From Chlorobaculum thiosulfatiphilum (GTDB lineage: Bacteria; Bacteroidota; Chlorobiia; Chlorobiales; Chlorobiaceae), in NCBI RefSeq assembly GCF_006265165.1, contig NZ_VDCH01000003.1:62001-126000 (forward strand): DNA of 64,000 nucleotides. The letters are read 5' to 3'. Positions 52,634 to 61,290 of this stretch are shown here, in pieces (within the stretch, counting starts at the first letter, position 1; each line of letters begins with the position of its first letter). Under the pieces are notes generated by a model. The model did not search any database. It was given only the letters and a program-made list of their open reading frames with translations, and had not been told where the DNA came from. A program made the translations under genes and the position numbers.

Positions 52634-53722
52634 ATGAAATTCATCGACGAATACCGCGACCCGGCTCGCGCTCGTGCTTTGCTTGATCGCATCCGGCAGG
52701 TGGCTCGGCGTGACTGGACGATCATGGAGATTTGCGGTGGGCAGACGCATTCGATCATGCGCAACGGCATCGACCAGCTTCTGCCGCCGAACGTTCGGCT
52801 CGTGCATGGGCCGGGGTGTCCGGTGTGCGTGACGCCGCTGGAAACCATCGAGCGGGCGCTGGCGATTGCGGCCATGCCGGGCACGATCCTCGCGAGCTTC
52901 GGCGACATGCTGCGCGTGCCGGGCAACTCGAAAGACCTGTTCATGGCGCGGAGCGAGGGGGCGGATGTGCGCGTCGTTTTTTCGCCGCTCGAAGCGTTGC
53001 AGATCGCGCGTGACAATCTCGAAAAAGAGGTGGTGTTTCTCGCCGTCGGCTTCGAGACCACGGCTCCGGCCAACGCGATGGCCGTTCGGCAGGCGGCGCG
53101 GGAGGGGCTTACGAATTTCAGCGAGCTGGTGAGTCAGGTGATGGTGCCTCCGGCCATGCGGGCGATTCTTTCGTCGCCCGGCAACCGGGTGCAGGGGTTC
53201 CTCGCCGCCGGGCACGTCTGCGCCATCATGGGGTACGAGGAGTACGAGCCGGTTGCCGAACAGTTTGGCGTGCCGATCGTGCCCGCCGGATTCGAGCCTG
53301 TCGATCTGCTCGACGCGATTCTGAAGACGGTCGAGCTGCTCGAAGCGGGCCGGAGTGGCGTGGTGAACGCTTACGGGCGCGTGGTCAGCCGCGAGGGCAA
53401 TCCGCAGGCGCGGCGGGTGATGCAGGAGGTGTTCGAGGTGGCCGACCGTCCGTGGCGCGGCATCGGCGTCATTCCGGCAAGCGGCCTCGTGCTGCGCCGG
53501 GAGTACGAGCGCTTCGACGCCGAAAAGCGCTTCGACGTGGGCCACATCGCCCCGCGCGAGTCGCCCCTTTGCCGGAGCGGCGAGGTGCTGCAAGGCCACC
53601 TCAAACCCTCCGACTGCCCGGCCTTCGCGCGAGAATGCACCCCGCAAACCCCGCTCGGCGCAACGATGGTCTCCTCCGAAGGAGCATGCGCCGCGTATTA
53701 CCGCTATCACCGCAAGAGCTGA
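52634..53722 (+). CDS. hypD: Hydrogenase maturation protein HypD
   Basis: A 362-residue [4Fe-4S] protein at the centre of Fe(CN)2CO assembly. The conserved cysteines are in [17 protein letters not shown] near residue 35 and [12 protein letters not shown] near residue 60; [13 protein letters not shown] near residue 140 and the C-terminal Cys-rich end ([18 protein letters not shown]) are as expected. Followed after 14 bases by the inserted TIR gene rather than by hypE. Confidence 0.96.
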   Translation: MKFIDEYRDPARARALLDRIRQVARRDWTIMEICGGQTHSIMRNGIDQLLPPNVRLVHGPGCPVCVTPLETIERALAIAAMPGTILASFGDMLRVPGNSKDLFMARSEGADVRVVFSPLEALQIARDNLEKEVVFLAVGFETTAPANAMAVRQAAREGLTNFSELVSQVMVPPAMRAILSSPGNRVQGFLAAGHVCAIMGYEEYEPVAEQFGVPIVPAGFEPVDLLDAILKTVELLEAGRSGVVNAYGRVVSREGNPQARRVMQEVFEVADRPWRGIGVIPASGLVLRREYERFDAEKRFDVGHIAPRESPLCRSGEVLQGHLKPSDCPAFARECTPQTPLGATMVSSEGACAAYYRYHRKS

Positions 53723-53736
53723 AAAAAGATGATTTT

Positions 53737-54801
53737 ATGGAAAAAAATATCCTGACGAAAGAGCTGCTCCTGAGATCGGTGGATGAATGGAATGCGGCGC
53801 GGGAAGCAAATCCGGATTTGAGGCCAGACCTTTGTTGCGCACAACTCAAAGGAGCAAATCTTAAAGGAGCAAATCTTGACTGGGCAAATCTCAGTGAAGC
53901 TGATCTTATCGAGGCTGACTTGAGCAATGCAAGTCTCAGCGAAGCTGATCTCCATAAAGCATTCTTATGGGATGCAAACCTGAGCGGGGCAAATCTCAGC
54001 AAGTCAAACCTGATCTATGCACGTCTCAGCGGAGCAGATCTCAGCGGTTCAAATCTTTTCAGTGCAAATCTCAGCTTCGCGGAACTTGACAATGCAAATC
54101 TCAGTAAGACAAGCCTCAATTGGACATACTTTAATGGGGCAGATATAAGTGGTGCTAAATTCACTGGAGCCTTTGCAGGACATACATTGTTTGGTGCCGT
54201 TGATCTCAGTAAAGCCATCGAATTGGAAACTATTAGACACGTCGCTCCATCCACACTCGGCATTGATACGATTTATGCATCGAATGGCGATATGCCGGAT
54301 ATCTTTCTGCGGGGATGTGGCTTGCCCGACATTTTAATTAAAAGCATTCATTCACTGAACCCAAAGGCGAGTGATTACTACTCGTGCTTTATCAGCCATA
54401 GCTCATTAGATAAGGTTTTTGTGGATCAGCTTTATGCCGATCTTCAAGAGAAAGGCGTTCGGTGCTACTATGCTCCCCATGATTTGCCTATTGGTGCAAA
54501 AACAAGGCCGACTCTTCATGAAGAAATTCGAAATCATGACAAGCTTCTTTTGGTTCTCTCGGAACATTCAGTTAAGAGTGGTTGGGTAGAGGACGAAGTA
54601 GAACATGCCTTTGAACTTGAGAAAGAGCGAGGAACGGATGTTTTATTTCCTATTCGTCTGGATGCTGCGGTTATGGACAGCAAAACAGGTTGGGCTTCCA
54701 GCGTTAGGACTCAACGCAACATCGGCGATTTCACCAAATGGGAAGAGCAAGATGCTTATCAGAAAGTGTTTAGCCGATTGTTGAAAGACCTGAAACAATA
54801 A
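53737..54801 (+). CDS. Pentapeptide-repeat TIR-domain protein inserted between hypD and hypE
   Basis: A 354-residue protein. Residues about 35-160 are A(D/N)LXX pentapeptide repeats forming a right-handed quadrilateral helix; residues 185-210 are a linker (DIFLRGCGLPDILI); residues 214-350 are a TIR domain (YYSCFISHSSLDKVFVDQL, then YYAPHDLPIG, and SGWVEDEVEHAF with Glu287 at the usual NADase position). TIR domains of bacteria often consume NAD+ in antiphage defence. The gene is visibly more AT-rich than all hyp genes, lies in their orientation, and is not a hydrogenase maturation factor. Start ATG has only a weak Shine-Dalgarno. Confidence 0.85.
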   Translation: MEKNILTKELLLRSVDEWNAAREANPDLRPDLCCAQLKGANLKGANLDWANLSEADLIEADLSNASLSEADLHKAFLWDANLSGANLSKSNLIYARLSGADLSGSNLFSANLSFAELDNANLSKTSLNWTYFNGADISGAKFTGAFAGHTLFGAVDLSKAIELETIRHVAPSTLGIDTIYASNGDMPDIFLRGCGLPDILIKSIHSLNPKASDYYSCFISHSSLDKVFVDQLYADLQEKGVRCYYAPHDLPIGAKTRPTLHEEIRNHDKLLLVLSEHSVKSGWVEDEVEHAFELEKERGTDVLFPIRLDAAVMDSKTGWASSVRTQRNIGDFTKWEEQDAYQKVFSRLLKDLKQ

Positions 54802-54821
54802 CACACCAATCCCTTACACCC

Positions 54822-55859
54822 ATGCAGCTCAGTTGTCCGGCTCCAATTCTTCAGCATGAAACCGTCCAGATGGCTCATGGCGCGGGGGGGCGTTTGTCGC
54901 AGGAGCTGACGGCGCGGGTGTTCATGCCGCATCTCGGTAATCCGGTGCTCGACCAGCTCGACGACCAGGCGCGGTTCGAGGCCGAGCCGGGGCGCATCGC
55001 GTTCACCACCGACACCTACGTCGTTTCGCCGATCTTTTTCCCCGGCGGGAACATCGGCGATCTGGCGGTCAACGGCACGGTGAACGACCTCGCCGTCGGC
55101 GGCGCGGTGCCGCGTTACCTCAGCGCCGGGTTCGTGCTCGAAGAGGGGTTGCCGCTCGCCGACCTCGAACGGATCGTCGCGAGCATGGCCGAGGCCGCGC
55201 GGAAGGCCGGGGTGGTGATCGCGTGCGGCGACACGAAAGTGGTGCAGAAAGGGCAGTGCGACCGGATTTTCATCAACACCTCCGGCGTCGGCTTCATTCC
55301 GCCGGGGCGCGACGTGTCGTGCCGCAACCTCCGGCCCGGCGACGCGGTGCTGCTCTCCGGCACTATCGGCGACCACGGCATGGCGATCCTCACCACCCGC
55401 GAAGGACTCTCCTTCCAGAGCCGCATCCGGAGCGACTCCGCCGCCCTGAACGGCATGATCGCCGACCTGCTCGTTGTCGCGCCGAATGTCCACGCCATGC
55501 GCGACCCCACCCGTGGCGGCGTCGCGGCCACGCTCAACGAACTGGCGAACTCATCCTCCGTCGGCATCGAACTCGACGAAGCCGCCATCCCCGTGCGCGA
55601 AGAGGTGCGCGGAGCCGCCGAACTGCTCGGCATCGATCCGCTGACCGTCGCCAACGAAGGCAAAGTGCTGATTATTGTGCCCGCCGCCGAAGCCGATGCC
55701 GCGCTCGCCGCCATGCGAGCGCACGAGCACGGCAAAGAAGCCGCGATTGTCGGCAAAGTGGTTGAAGAGCACCCCGGCATGGTTGTCATGCGCACGCCAT
55801 TCGGCAGCCGCCGCATCGTGGAGATGCCGCTCGGCGAGCAGTTGCCGCGGATTTGCTGA
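54822..55859 (+). CDS. hypE: Hydrogenase maturation protein HypE
   Basis: A 345-residue PurM-like ATPase that dehydrates the carbamoyl group placed by HypF on its C-terminal Cys to thiocyanate, the CN donor. It begins with a MAHGAGGRLSQEL motif near residue 17, has GDTKVVQKG near residue 135 and ends exactly with PRIC, the functional C-terminal cysteine. No Shine-Dalgarno is evident in the 20 bases that separate it from the TIR gene. A REP-like hairpin follows the stop. Confidence 0.95.
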   Translation: MQLSCPAPILQHETVQMAHGAGGRLSQELTARVFMPHLGNPVLDQLDDQARFEAEPGRIAFTTDTYVVSPIFFPGGNIGDLAVNGTVNDLAVGGAVPRYLSAGFVLEEGLPLADLERIVASMAEAARKAGVVIACGDTKVVQKGQCDRIFINTSGVGFIPPGRDVSCRNLRPGDAVLLSGTIGDHGMAILTTREGLSFQSRIRSDSAALNGMIADLLVVAPNVHAMRDPTRGGVAATLNELANSSSVGIELDEAAIPVREEVRGAAELLGIDPLTVANEGKVLIIVPAAEADAALAAMRAHEHGKEAAIVGKVVEEHPGMVVMRTPFGSRRIVEMPLGEQLPRIC

Positions 55860-55880
55860 GGGCGGCTCTTGTGGCTGCCC
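55860..55880. repeat. REP-like hairpin after hypE
   Basis: GGGCGGC, seven bases, then GCTGCCC; nearly identical to the element at 10084-10104 with two changed bases. It starts right after the hypE stop. Confidence 0.7.
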
Positions 55881-56013
55881 GGTTACTATAACCCCTGATC
55901 ATGCACACGGGGAACAATCATAAAGTACTCTCTGTTTTAACTGGTTGTGGTGATGTTCTGCCATGTCAGTATCGATTTCTCATGAACAGCAACTATCAAC
56001 TATGGAGGTTATT

Positions 56014-56232
56014 ATGAATTGGGATCGTATCGAAGGCAACTGGAAGCAGTTCAAAGGCAAAGTCAGGGAACAGTGGGGTGACCTTACCGATGACGACCTT
56101 GAAGTGGCGGCAGGAAAGCGTGAAAACCTCTCAGGAAAAATACAGGAGCGTTACGGCATTACGAAGGAGGACGCCGAGAAAAAGCTTGACGAATGGGCAG
56201 CCAAACTCGATGATATTATCAAGGGCAAATGA
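56014..56232 (+). CDS. CsbD-family stress protein
   Basis: A 72-residue hydrophilic protein (MNWDRIEGNWKQFKGKVREQWG..., LSGKIQERYG) typical of CsbD/YjbJ proteins made under general stress. GGAGG lies 5 bases before the ATG at 56014. It is followed after 56 bases by a small PLDc_N-type membrane protein. Confidence 0.92.
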   Translation: MNWDRIEGNWKQFKGKVREQWGDLTDDDLEVAAGKRENLSGKIQERYGITKEDAEKKLDEWAAKLDDIIKGK

Positions 56233-56288
56233 GGCCTCTTTTGTCACCTGAAAGGGCTTTATAGTCAAACCAAAACAGGGAGAATCTT

Positions 56289-56468
56289 ATGGGACTCGAG
56301 CTTGGTGGATTGTTTTCGCTGGTCGTATTTGCCATCGATATCTGGGTTATCGTCCAGATTGTTCAAAGTCCTTCAGTGACCGGAAAGAAACTCCTGTGGG
56401 TGCTGATTATCCTGCTTTTGCCGCTCGTCGGCTTGCTGCTCTGGCTTTTGTTTGGCCCGAAACGGTAA
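56289..56468 (+). CDS. Small membrane protein, PLDc_N-like
   Basis: A 59-residue protein with two hydrophobic segments (LFSLVVFAIDIWVIVQIV and LLWVLIILLLPLVGLLLWLLF) joined by SPSVTGKK and ending GPKR. This WVL...PL.G...W...G layout is that of the PLDc_N (phospholipase-D N-terminal) or DUF-type small membrane proteins. AGGGAG precedes the ATG. Probably cotranscribed with the CsbD gene; both may be stress linked. Confidence 0.75.
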   Translation: MGLELGGLFSLVVFAIDIWVIVQIVQSPSVTGKKLLWVLIILLLPLVGLLLWLLFGPKR

Positions 56469-56483
56469 GTTGCATGGCTTGTA

Positions 56484-56530
56484 AAAAAGCGTACGGCGAC
56501 AATTTTTTTTGATGTCACCGTGCGCTTTTT
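56484..56530 (+). terminator. Terminator after the PLDc_N-like gene
   Basis: AAAAAGCG pairs with CGCTTTTT, then ACGG with CCGT and GACA with TGTC around a T-rich loop, with two mismatches; a T run follows. About 15 bases after the stop. Confidence 0.85.
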
Positions 56531-56783
56531 CTTTTTCTCCTCTCGCTTCAAATACCCCTTTTTAGCATCGCTTTCCTCTCCGCACTTCCGGAATACCTGA
56601 AAAAAGCCTTCGCCTCAGCGTCTTTTGCGCCGCGTTCGGGTGCGGAACTCGTGCGGGACGGTGAGGATGATTTTCGATTGCAGCGCTGTGCTATACATGA
56701 TCGGCAGTTCGGGAATCAAGGTGACTCGTTCATTGTTGGGGTGTTGGGCACAAGTTACGAATGCAAAATGAGAGGAGGATTGT

Positions 56784-57806
56784 ATGGACAAGCAGAAGTT
56801 GAGCGTAGTGGCGTCTGCCATTGTGTCGCATGCGAAGGGAGTTTTGGCGGCTGATGAAAGCTCCCCGACCATCAAGAAGCGGCTCGATTCCATCGATGTC
56901 GAGTCAACGGAGCCGACCCGTCGGCGGTATCGTGAAATTCTGTTCACGACCGAAGGGATCGAGCAAGAGATCGGGGGCGTCATTCTGTTCGATGAAACGA
57001 TCCGCCAGTCCACCCTTGACGGCGTTCCTTTCGCCAGATTGCTTGCGGATCGCGGCATCGTGCCCGGCATCAAGGTGGACAGGGGAGCCAGGGCGCTGGC
57101 TTGCTATCCCGACGAAAAGGTGACCGAGGGGCTGGATGGCTTGCGTGACCGGCTCGTCGAGTACCGGGAGCTTGGGGCCGGATTCGCGAAGTGGCGGGCC
57201 GTGATCCAGATCGACGAGCGCGATGTGCCGTCGCCGTTCGGCATCCGGGCGAACGCTTATGCGCTGGCGCGTTACGCCGCGCTGTGTCAGGAGGAGGGGC
57301 TTGTGCCGATTGTCGAGCCGGAGGTGCTCATGGATGGCGGGCACGACATCGAGCGCTGCGAGGCGGTGACGGCAAGGGTGCTCGAAGCGGTGTTTGCCGA
57401 ACTCGATGCGCATCGCGTACTCTTCGAGGGAATGTTGCTGAAGCCGAACATGGTGATCGCGGGTAAAAATTGTCCGCATCAGAACAGTCCGGAGGAGATT
57501 GCCGAAGCCACGATTCGCTGCCTGAGCCGTTACGTTCCGGCAGCCGTGCCGGGTATCGTGTTTCTGTCCGGCGGCCAGAAGGCCGAGGAGGCCACCGCCA
57601 ATCTCAACGCCATGAACAAGATGGGGCGGCACCCCTGGGAGGTCAGCTTTTCCTACGGACGCGCCCTGCAAGCTCCCGTGCTGGCGGCATGGAAAGGTCA
57701 GGAGAGCAACATGGCTGCCGCGCAACAGGCGCTGAAGAAACGCGCCCGCCTCAACGGGCTGGCCCGCGAGGGAAAGTATTCGCCGGAGATGGAGGCTGAG
57801 GCGTGA
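56784..57806 (+). CDS. Fructose-bisphosphate aldolase class I
   Basis: A 340-residue Schiff-base aldolase of the eukaryote-like class I family. AKGVLAADESSPTIKKRL near residue 17, GVILFDETIRQ near residue 65, KWRAVIQI near residue 136, LVPIVEPEVLMDGGHDIERC near residue 172, and GMLLKPNMVIAGKNCP near residue 215 with the Schiff-base lysine are visible. It splits fructose-1,6-bisphosphate or, in an autotroph, makes it for gluconeogenesis. AGGAGG is 5 bases before the ATG. A 9-base array follows the stop. Confidence 0.93.
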   Translation: MDKQKLSVVASAIVSHAKGVLAADESSPTIKKRLDSIDVESTEPTRRRYREILFTTEGIEQEIGGVILFDETIRQSTLDGVPFARLLADRGIVPGIKVDRGARALACYPDEKVTEGLDGLRDRLVEYRELGAGFAKWRAVIQIDERDVPSPFGIRANAYALARYAALCQEEGLVPIVEPEVLMDGGHDIERCEAVTARVLEAVFAELDAHRVLFEGMLLKPNMVIAGKNCPHQNSPEEIAEATIRCLSRYVPAAVPGIVFLSGGQKAEEATANLNAMNKMGRHPWEVSFSYGRALQAPVLAAWKGQESNMAAAQQALKKRARLNGLAREGKYSPEMEAEA

Positions 57807-57819
57807 AGAGATGGGTGAA

Positions 57820-57901
57820 GGGACAGCAAGGACAACAAGGTGGGGAGAATCGATCTTCATTCTTCGTCCTTGAAGTCCTTTGAGTCCTTGCTGTCCTTTT
57901 T
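57820..57901. repeat. Inverted pair of 9-base-period arrays (GTCCTT-NNN type, array D)
   Basis: The left arm carries AAGGGACAGC, AAGGACAAC, AAGG units 9 bases apart from about 57819; the right arm carries GTCC at 57866, 57875, 57884 and 57893, reading GTCCTTGAA, GTCCTTTGA, GTCCTTGCT and GTCCTTTTT. The array lies 13 bases after the aldolase stop, before lemA. Confidence 0.9.
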
Positions 57902-58036
57902 ATTTTCCAGCCCATCTCTAACCCTGACGTGCCAAAAAAATACACCATCCTCAGCGGCGGGCCGGTTTGCATCGGGCACATGAATGTTCTATTTTGAGCG
58001 GTGTTACCAGACTTTTCAAACCGAAAATGCAATGCA

Positions 58037-58624
58037 ATGATACGATATATTTCAAGGGTATTTCCCTTTCTGATGGCGCTCGTCATGCTGAGCGGGTGCG
58101 GTTACAATACGATTCAGCAGAACGAAGAGGCGGTCAATCGCGCGTGGGGCGATCTCGAATCGCAGCTTCAGCGCCGTTCCGATCTCGTGCCGAACCTCGT
58201 GGCCACGGTGAAGGGCGCGGCCAATTTCGAGAAGGAGACGCTTCAGGCGGTCATCGAGGCCCGCGCCAAGGCGACCTCCATCCAGCTCACGCCGGAGATG
58301 CTCAGCGATCCGGACGCCATGTCGAAGTTCCAGGCGGCGCAGGGCCAGCTCTCATCCTCGCTGTCGCGTCTCCTCGTCACCGTCGAGCGCTATCCCGACC
58401 TGAAGGCCACGCAGAACTTCCGTGACTTGCAGGTGCAGCTCGAAGGTACGGAGAACCGTATCAGCGTCGCCCGCCAGCGCTACAACGAAGCGGCGCAGGT
58501 TTTCAACTCCTCGATCCGCATTTTCCCGAACTCCATCACCAACAGCGTGGCGCTCAAGTTGAAGCCCAAGGCCTATTTCAAGGCGGACGAGGCGGCCAAA
58601 GTCGTGCCGCAGGTGAAATTCTGA
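58037..58624 (+). CDS. LemA family lipoprotein
   Basis: A 195-residue protein with a lipoprotein signal (lipobox LSGC, residue about 18) and the LemA helical bundle: [24 protein letters not shown], then [15 protein letters not shown] and the conserved [28 protein letters not shown]. Followed at 11 and 27 bases by two TPM-domain genes; LemA/TPM clusters are common and thought to support membrane or envelope homeostasis. ATG at 58037 is chosen because the signal starts there. Confidence 0.92.
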   Translation: MIRYISRVFPFLMALVMLSGCGYNTIQQNEEAVNRAWGDLESQLQRRSDLVPNLVATVKGAANFEKETLQAVIEARAKATSIQLTPEMLSDPDAMSKFQAAQGQLSSSLSRLLVTVERYPDLKATQNFRDLQVQLEGTENRISVARQRYNEAAQVFNSSIRIFPNSITNSVALKLKPKAYFKADEAAKVVPQVKF

Positions 58625-58635
58625 GCTGTCTGTCG

Positions 58636-59397
58636 ATGAGTATCCGCAACAGATCACGCTGGCTGTCGTCCGCACTTTTCGCGCTGGCGTTCATGCTGGC
58701 AGCCGCACCGCTCATGGCGGCTTTTCCGCCCGCGCCCGCGCTGAAGCAGCGGGTGAACGATTATGCCGGAATGATTTCGCCACAGGCCCGTCAGCAGATC
58801 GAGCAGAAGCTCGCCGCGCTCGAAGCCGAGGACGGGACGCAGATCGCGATGCTCACGGTGCCGTCGCTCGAAGGCGAGCCGATCGATGAGTTCTCGATCC
58901 GGGTCGCCGAGGCGTGGAAGCTTGGTGACGAAAAGCGGGACAACGGCGTCCTGCTGATCGTCTCGAAGGGCGACCGCAAGGTGCGCATCGAGGTAGGCTA
59001 CGGGCTTGAGGGCACACTGACCGATCTCGAATCGGGCCGCATCATTCGCGGCGTCATCCAGCCTGCGTTCAAAAGCGGAGATTTCGACGCGGGGTTCACC
59101 GGCGCGGCTGACGCGCTCGTCGAGGCGGTGAAGGGCGAGTACAAGGCCGAACCCAAAAAGGGTGATAAAGACAAGCCGTCGGCTCTGGTCGTGCTCATCA
59201 TCCTCGCCGTGCTGTTCTTCTATCTCCGCATGTTCGGTGGACGCCATCACGGCGGGCCGTTCGTCTCCGGCGGTTTTCCGGGGCCGGGCGGCGGCATCTT
59301 CACCTCCGGCGGCGGCTCGGGCGGCTTCGGTGGCGGGGGTGGATTCAGCGGCGGTGGCGGCGGCTTCGGCGGCGGCGGAGCATCGGGCGACTGGTAA
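58636..59397 (+). CDS. TPM-domain exported protein with Gly-rich tail (YgcG-like)
   Basis: A 253-residue protein: signal peptide (LSSALFALAFMLAAAPLMA), TPM domain (residues about 35-165, including VNDYAGMISPQARQQIEQ, RDNGVLLIVSKGDRKVRIEVGYGLEG), one TM segment (ALVVLIILAVLFFYLRMF) and a long Gly/Ser/Phe-rich tail ending GASGDW. TPM domains bind Ca2+ and hydrolyse phosphate esters in some members. Second gene of the LemA cluster. Confidence 0.92.
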   Translation: MSIRNRSRWLSSALFALAFMLAAAPLMAAFPPAPALKQRVNDYAGMISPQARQQIEQKLAALEAEDGTQIAMLTVPSLEGEPIDEFSIRVAEAWKLGDEKRDNGVLLIVSKGDRKVRIEVGYGLEGTLTDLESGRIIRGVIQPAFKSGDFDAGFTGAADALVEAVKGEYKAEPKKGDKDKPSALVVLIILAVLFFYLRMFGGRHHGGPFVSGGFPGPGGGIFTSGGGSGGFGGGGGFSGGGGGFGGGGASGDW

Positions 59398-59424
59398 GGC
59401 AACGAACTCCATTCCGGAAAACGC

Positions 59425-60060
59425 ATGAAACAGAAGATTCAGAAATTTCTTAGCGACGAGGAGCGCCGCCGGATCGAAGAGACGGTCAGGGAGGCGGAGG
59501 CCTCGACCTCTGGCGAGATCGTGGTGATGGCGGTGGGCGAGAGCAGCAACTACCCCTCGGCGATCATGGCCGCGAGCGGCGCAATTTCGCTCGTGCTCGC
59601 CGTCGGCGGTACGATGTTGTACGGCAGCGAGAGCATGTGGGTTTTTCTCATGTTGTTCGCGCTTTTTTTCATTGCGTCGAACGAAGCGGTCAAGCGCTTT
59701 TCCGCCTTGAAGCGTCCCTTCGTGAGCCACGCCGAGATCGCCGAAGAGGTCGAGGAGGCGGCGATTCATTCATTCTACCACCGCAAGGTGCACGAGACGC
59801 GCGATCGCACGGGCATTCTCATCTACATCTCGCTCTACGAGCACAGCGTCAGGGTGCTTGCCGACAGCGGCATCGACGCCGTCGTGGGCAAGCAGGTTTG
59901 GCAGGGTGTGGTCGATACCATCACGAAAGGTATTCGTGACGGGCGGCAGGGCGAGGCGATCCGCCAGGCCGTGGGAATCTGCGGCAAGCTCTTGAGCCAG
60001 CACTTTCCCCGCAAGGCGGACGACGCCAACGAGCTTGCCGACTCGGTCATCATCGGCTGA
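59425..60060 (+). CDS. Second TPM-domain membrane protein
   Basis: A 211-residue TPM-domain protein without the Gly-rich tail. It starts [33 protein letters not shown] (a cytosolic part), has two TM segments near residues 50-90 ([16 protein letters not shown] and [14 protein letters not shown]), and then [22 protein letters not shown]. It pairs with the upstream TPM gene as in other LemA clusters. Confidence 0.88.
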   Translation: MKQKIQKFLSDEERRRIEETVREAEASTSGEIVVMAVGESSNYPSAIMAASGAISLVLAVGGTMLYGSESMWVFLMLFALFFIASNEAVKRFSALKRPFVSHAEIAEEVEEAAIHSFYHRKVHETRDRTGILIYISLYEHSVRVLADSGIDAVVGKQVWQGVVDTITKGIRDGRQGEAIRQAVGICGKLLSQHFPRKADDANELADSVIIG

Positions 60061-60168
60061 ACGAAGGCCGCAATCTCTTGCGCGGTATGGAGAAAAAGGC
60101 TTTGATCTTTTCGGCGAATTGTTTTTTTACAAGGAATTCCAACAGAGTTATCCAAATAAAGGAGATCA

Positions 60169-61266
60169 ATGAAAAAGACTGCGCTCTCAGCCTGGCATGA
60201 AGCTGCCGGTGCGAAAATGATCGATTTCGGCGGCTTTCTGATGCCGGTGCAGTACACAGGAATTATCGCCGAACACAAGGCCGTGCGCGAAGCGGCGGGG
60301 CTTTTCGATGTGTCGCACATGGGTAATTTCTACGTCAGCGGCGAGCGGGCGCTGGAGTTCCTCCAGTACATGACCACCAACGATCTCGGCAAAGTCGTGG
60401 ACGGACAGGCGCAATATACGCTGATGCTCTATCCCGATGGCGGCATCGTCGATGACCTCATCATCTACCGCGTCAGCGCCGATACCTTTTTCCTGATCGT
60501 CAATGCGAGCAACTGCGAAAAGGATTTCGACTGGCTTTCGAGCCACGTCGGCGAGTTCGAGGGTGTTTCGCTCGAGAACCACACCAGCGAGCTGTCGCTC
60601 GTCGCCTTGCAGGGGCCTAAAGCGATGGAGATTCTCGTGCGGGTTTTCCCCGGCGCAGGCATCGAACAGCTCGGTTCGTTCCACTTCATGAAGCTGCCGT
60701 TCGAGGGCGCACAGATCATGGTGGCCCGCACCGGCTACACCGGTGAGGCGGGCGTTGAAATCTGCCTGCCGAACGACAAGGCCGTGGCGCTCTGGTCGGC
60801 GCTGATGGAGGCCGGAAAGAGTGACGGCATCCAGCCTATCGGCCTCGGCGCGCGCGATACGTTGCGGCTCGAAATGGGCTACTCGCTCTACGGCCACGAG
60901 ATCGAGAAGGATGTCAATCCGCTCGAAGCGCGGCTCAAGTGGGTGGTGAAGATGAGCAAGCCGAACTTCATCGGCAAGCAGGCCTGCGAGCAGGTCGAGA
61001 TCGATCCTCGCAAGAGCGTTGTTGGCTTCAGCCTCGAAGGGCGCGCCATTCCTCGCCAGCACTTCAAGGTCTATAACTCCGATCATCAGGAGATTGGCGA
61101 GGTGTGCAGCGGCACCGTCTCGCCGACGCTCCTGGAGCCAATTGGCACGGCAAGTCTCCTGCTCGACTACGCGCAGAGCGGTACGCCGATCTTCGTCGAA
61201 ATTCGCGGAACCATGCAACCCGGCGCGGTCAGGCGGCTGCCGTTCGTGCACACCGACCGTCCATGA
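60169..61266 (+). CDS. gcvT: Aminomethyltransferase, glycine cleavage T protein
   Basis: A 365-residue THF-dependent enzyme that takes the aminomethyl group from lipoylated H protein, forming methylene-THF and ammonia. It starts [37 protein letters not shown] near residue 45, [13 protein letters not shown] near residue 190, and [19 protein letters not shown] near residue 225 (with the THF-binding Asp and Arg) are conserved. AGGAG precedes the ATG. No other gcv gene is in the window, and no glycine riboswitch is recognised upstream. Confidence 0.95.
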   Translation: MKKTALSAWHEAAGAKMIDFGGFLMPVQYTGIIAEHKAVREAAGLFDVSHMGNFYVSGERALEFLQYMTTNDLGKVVDGQAQYTLMLYPDGGIVDDLIIYRVSADTFFLIVNASNCEKDFDWLSSHVGEFEGVSLENHTSELSLVALQGPKAMEILVRVFPGAGIEQLGSFHFMKLPFEGAQIMVARTGYTGEAGVEICLPNDKAVALWSALMEAGKSDGIQPIGLGARDTLRLEMGYSLYGHEIEKDVNPLEARLKWVVKMSKPNFIGKQACEQVEIDPRKSVVGFSLEGRAIPRQHFKVYNSDHQEIGEVCSGTVSPTLLEPIGTASLLLDYAQSGTPIFVEIRGTMQPGAVRRLPFVHTDRP

Positions 61267-61290
61267 TCTGAAAAGGAGCCGATCTCCCTG

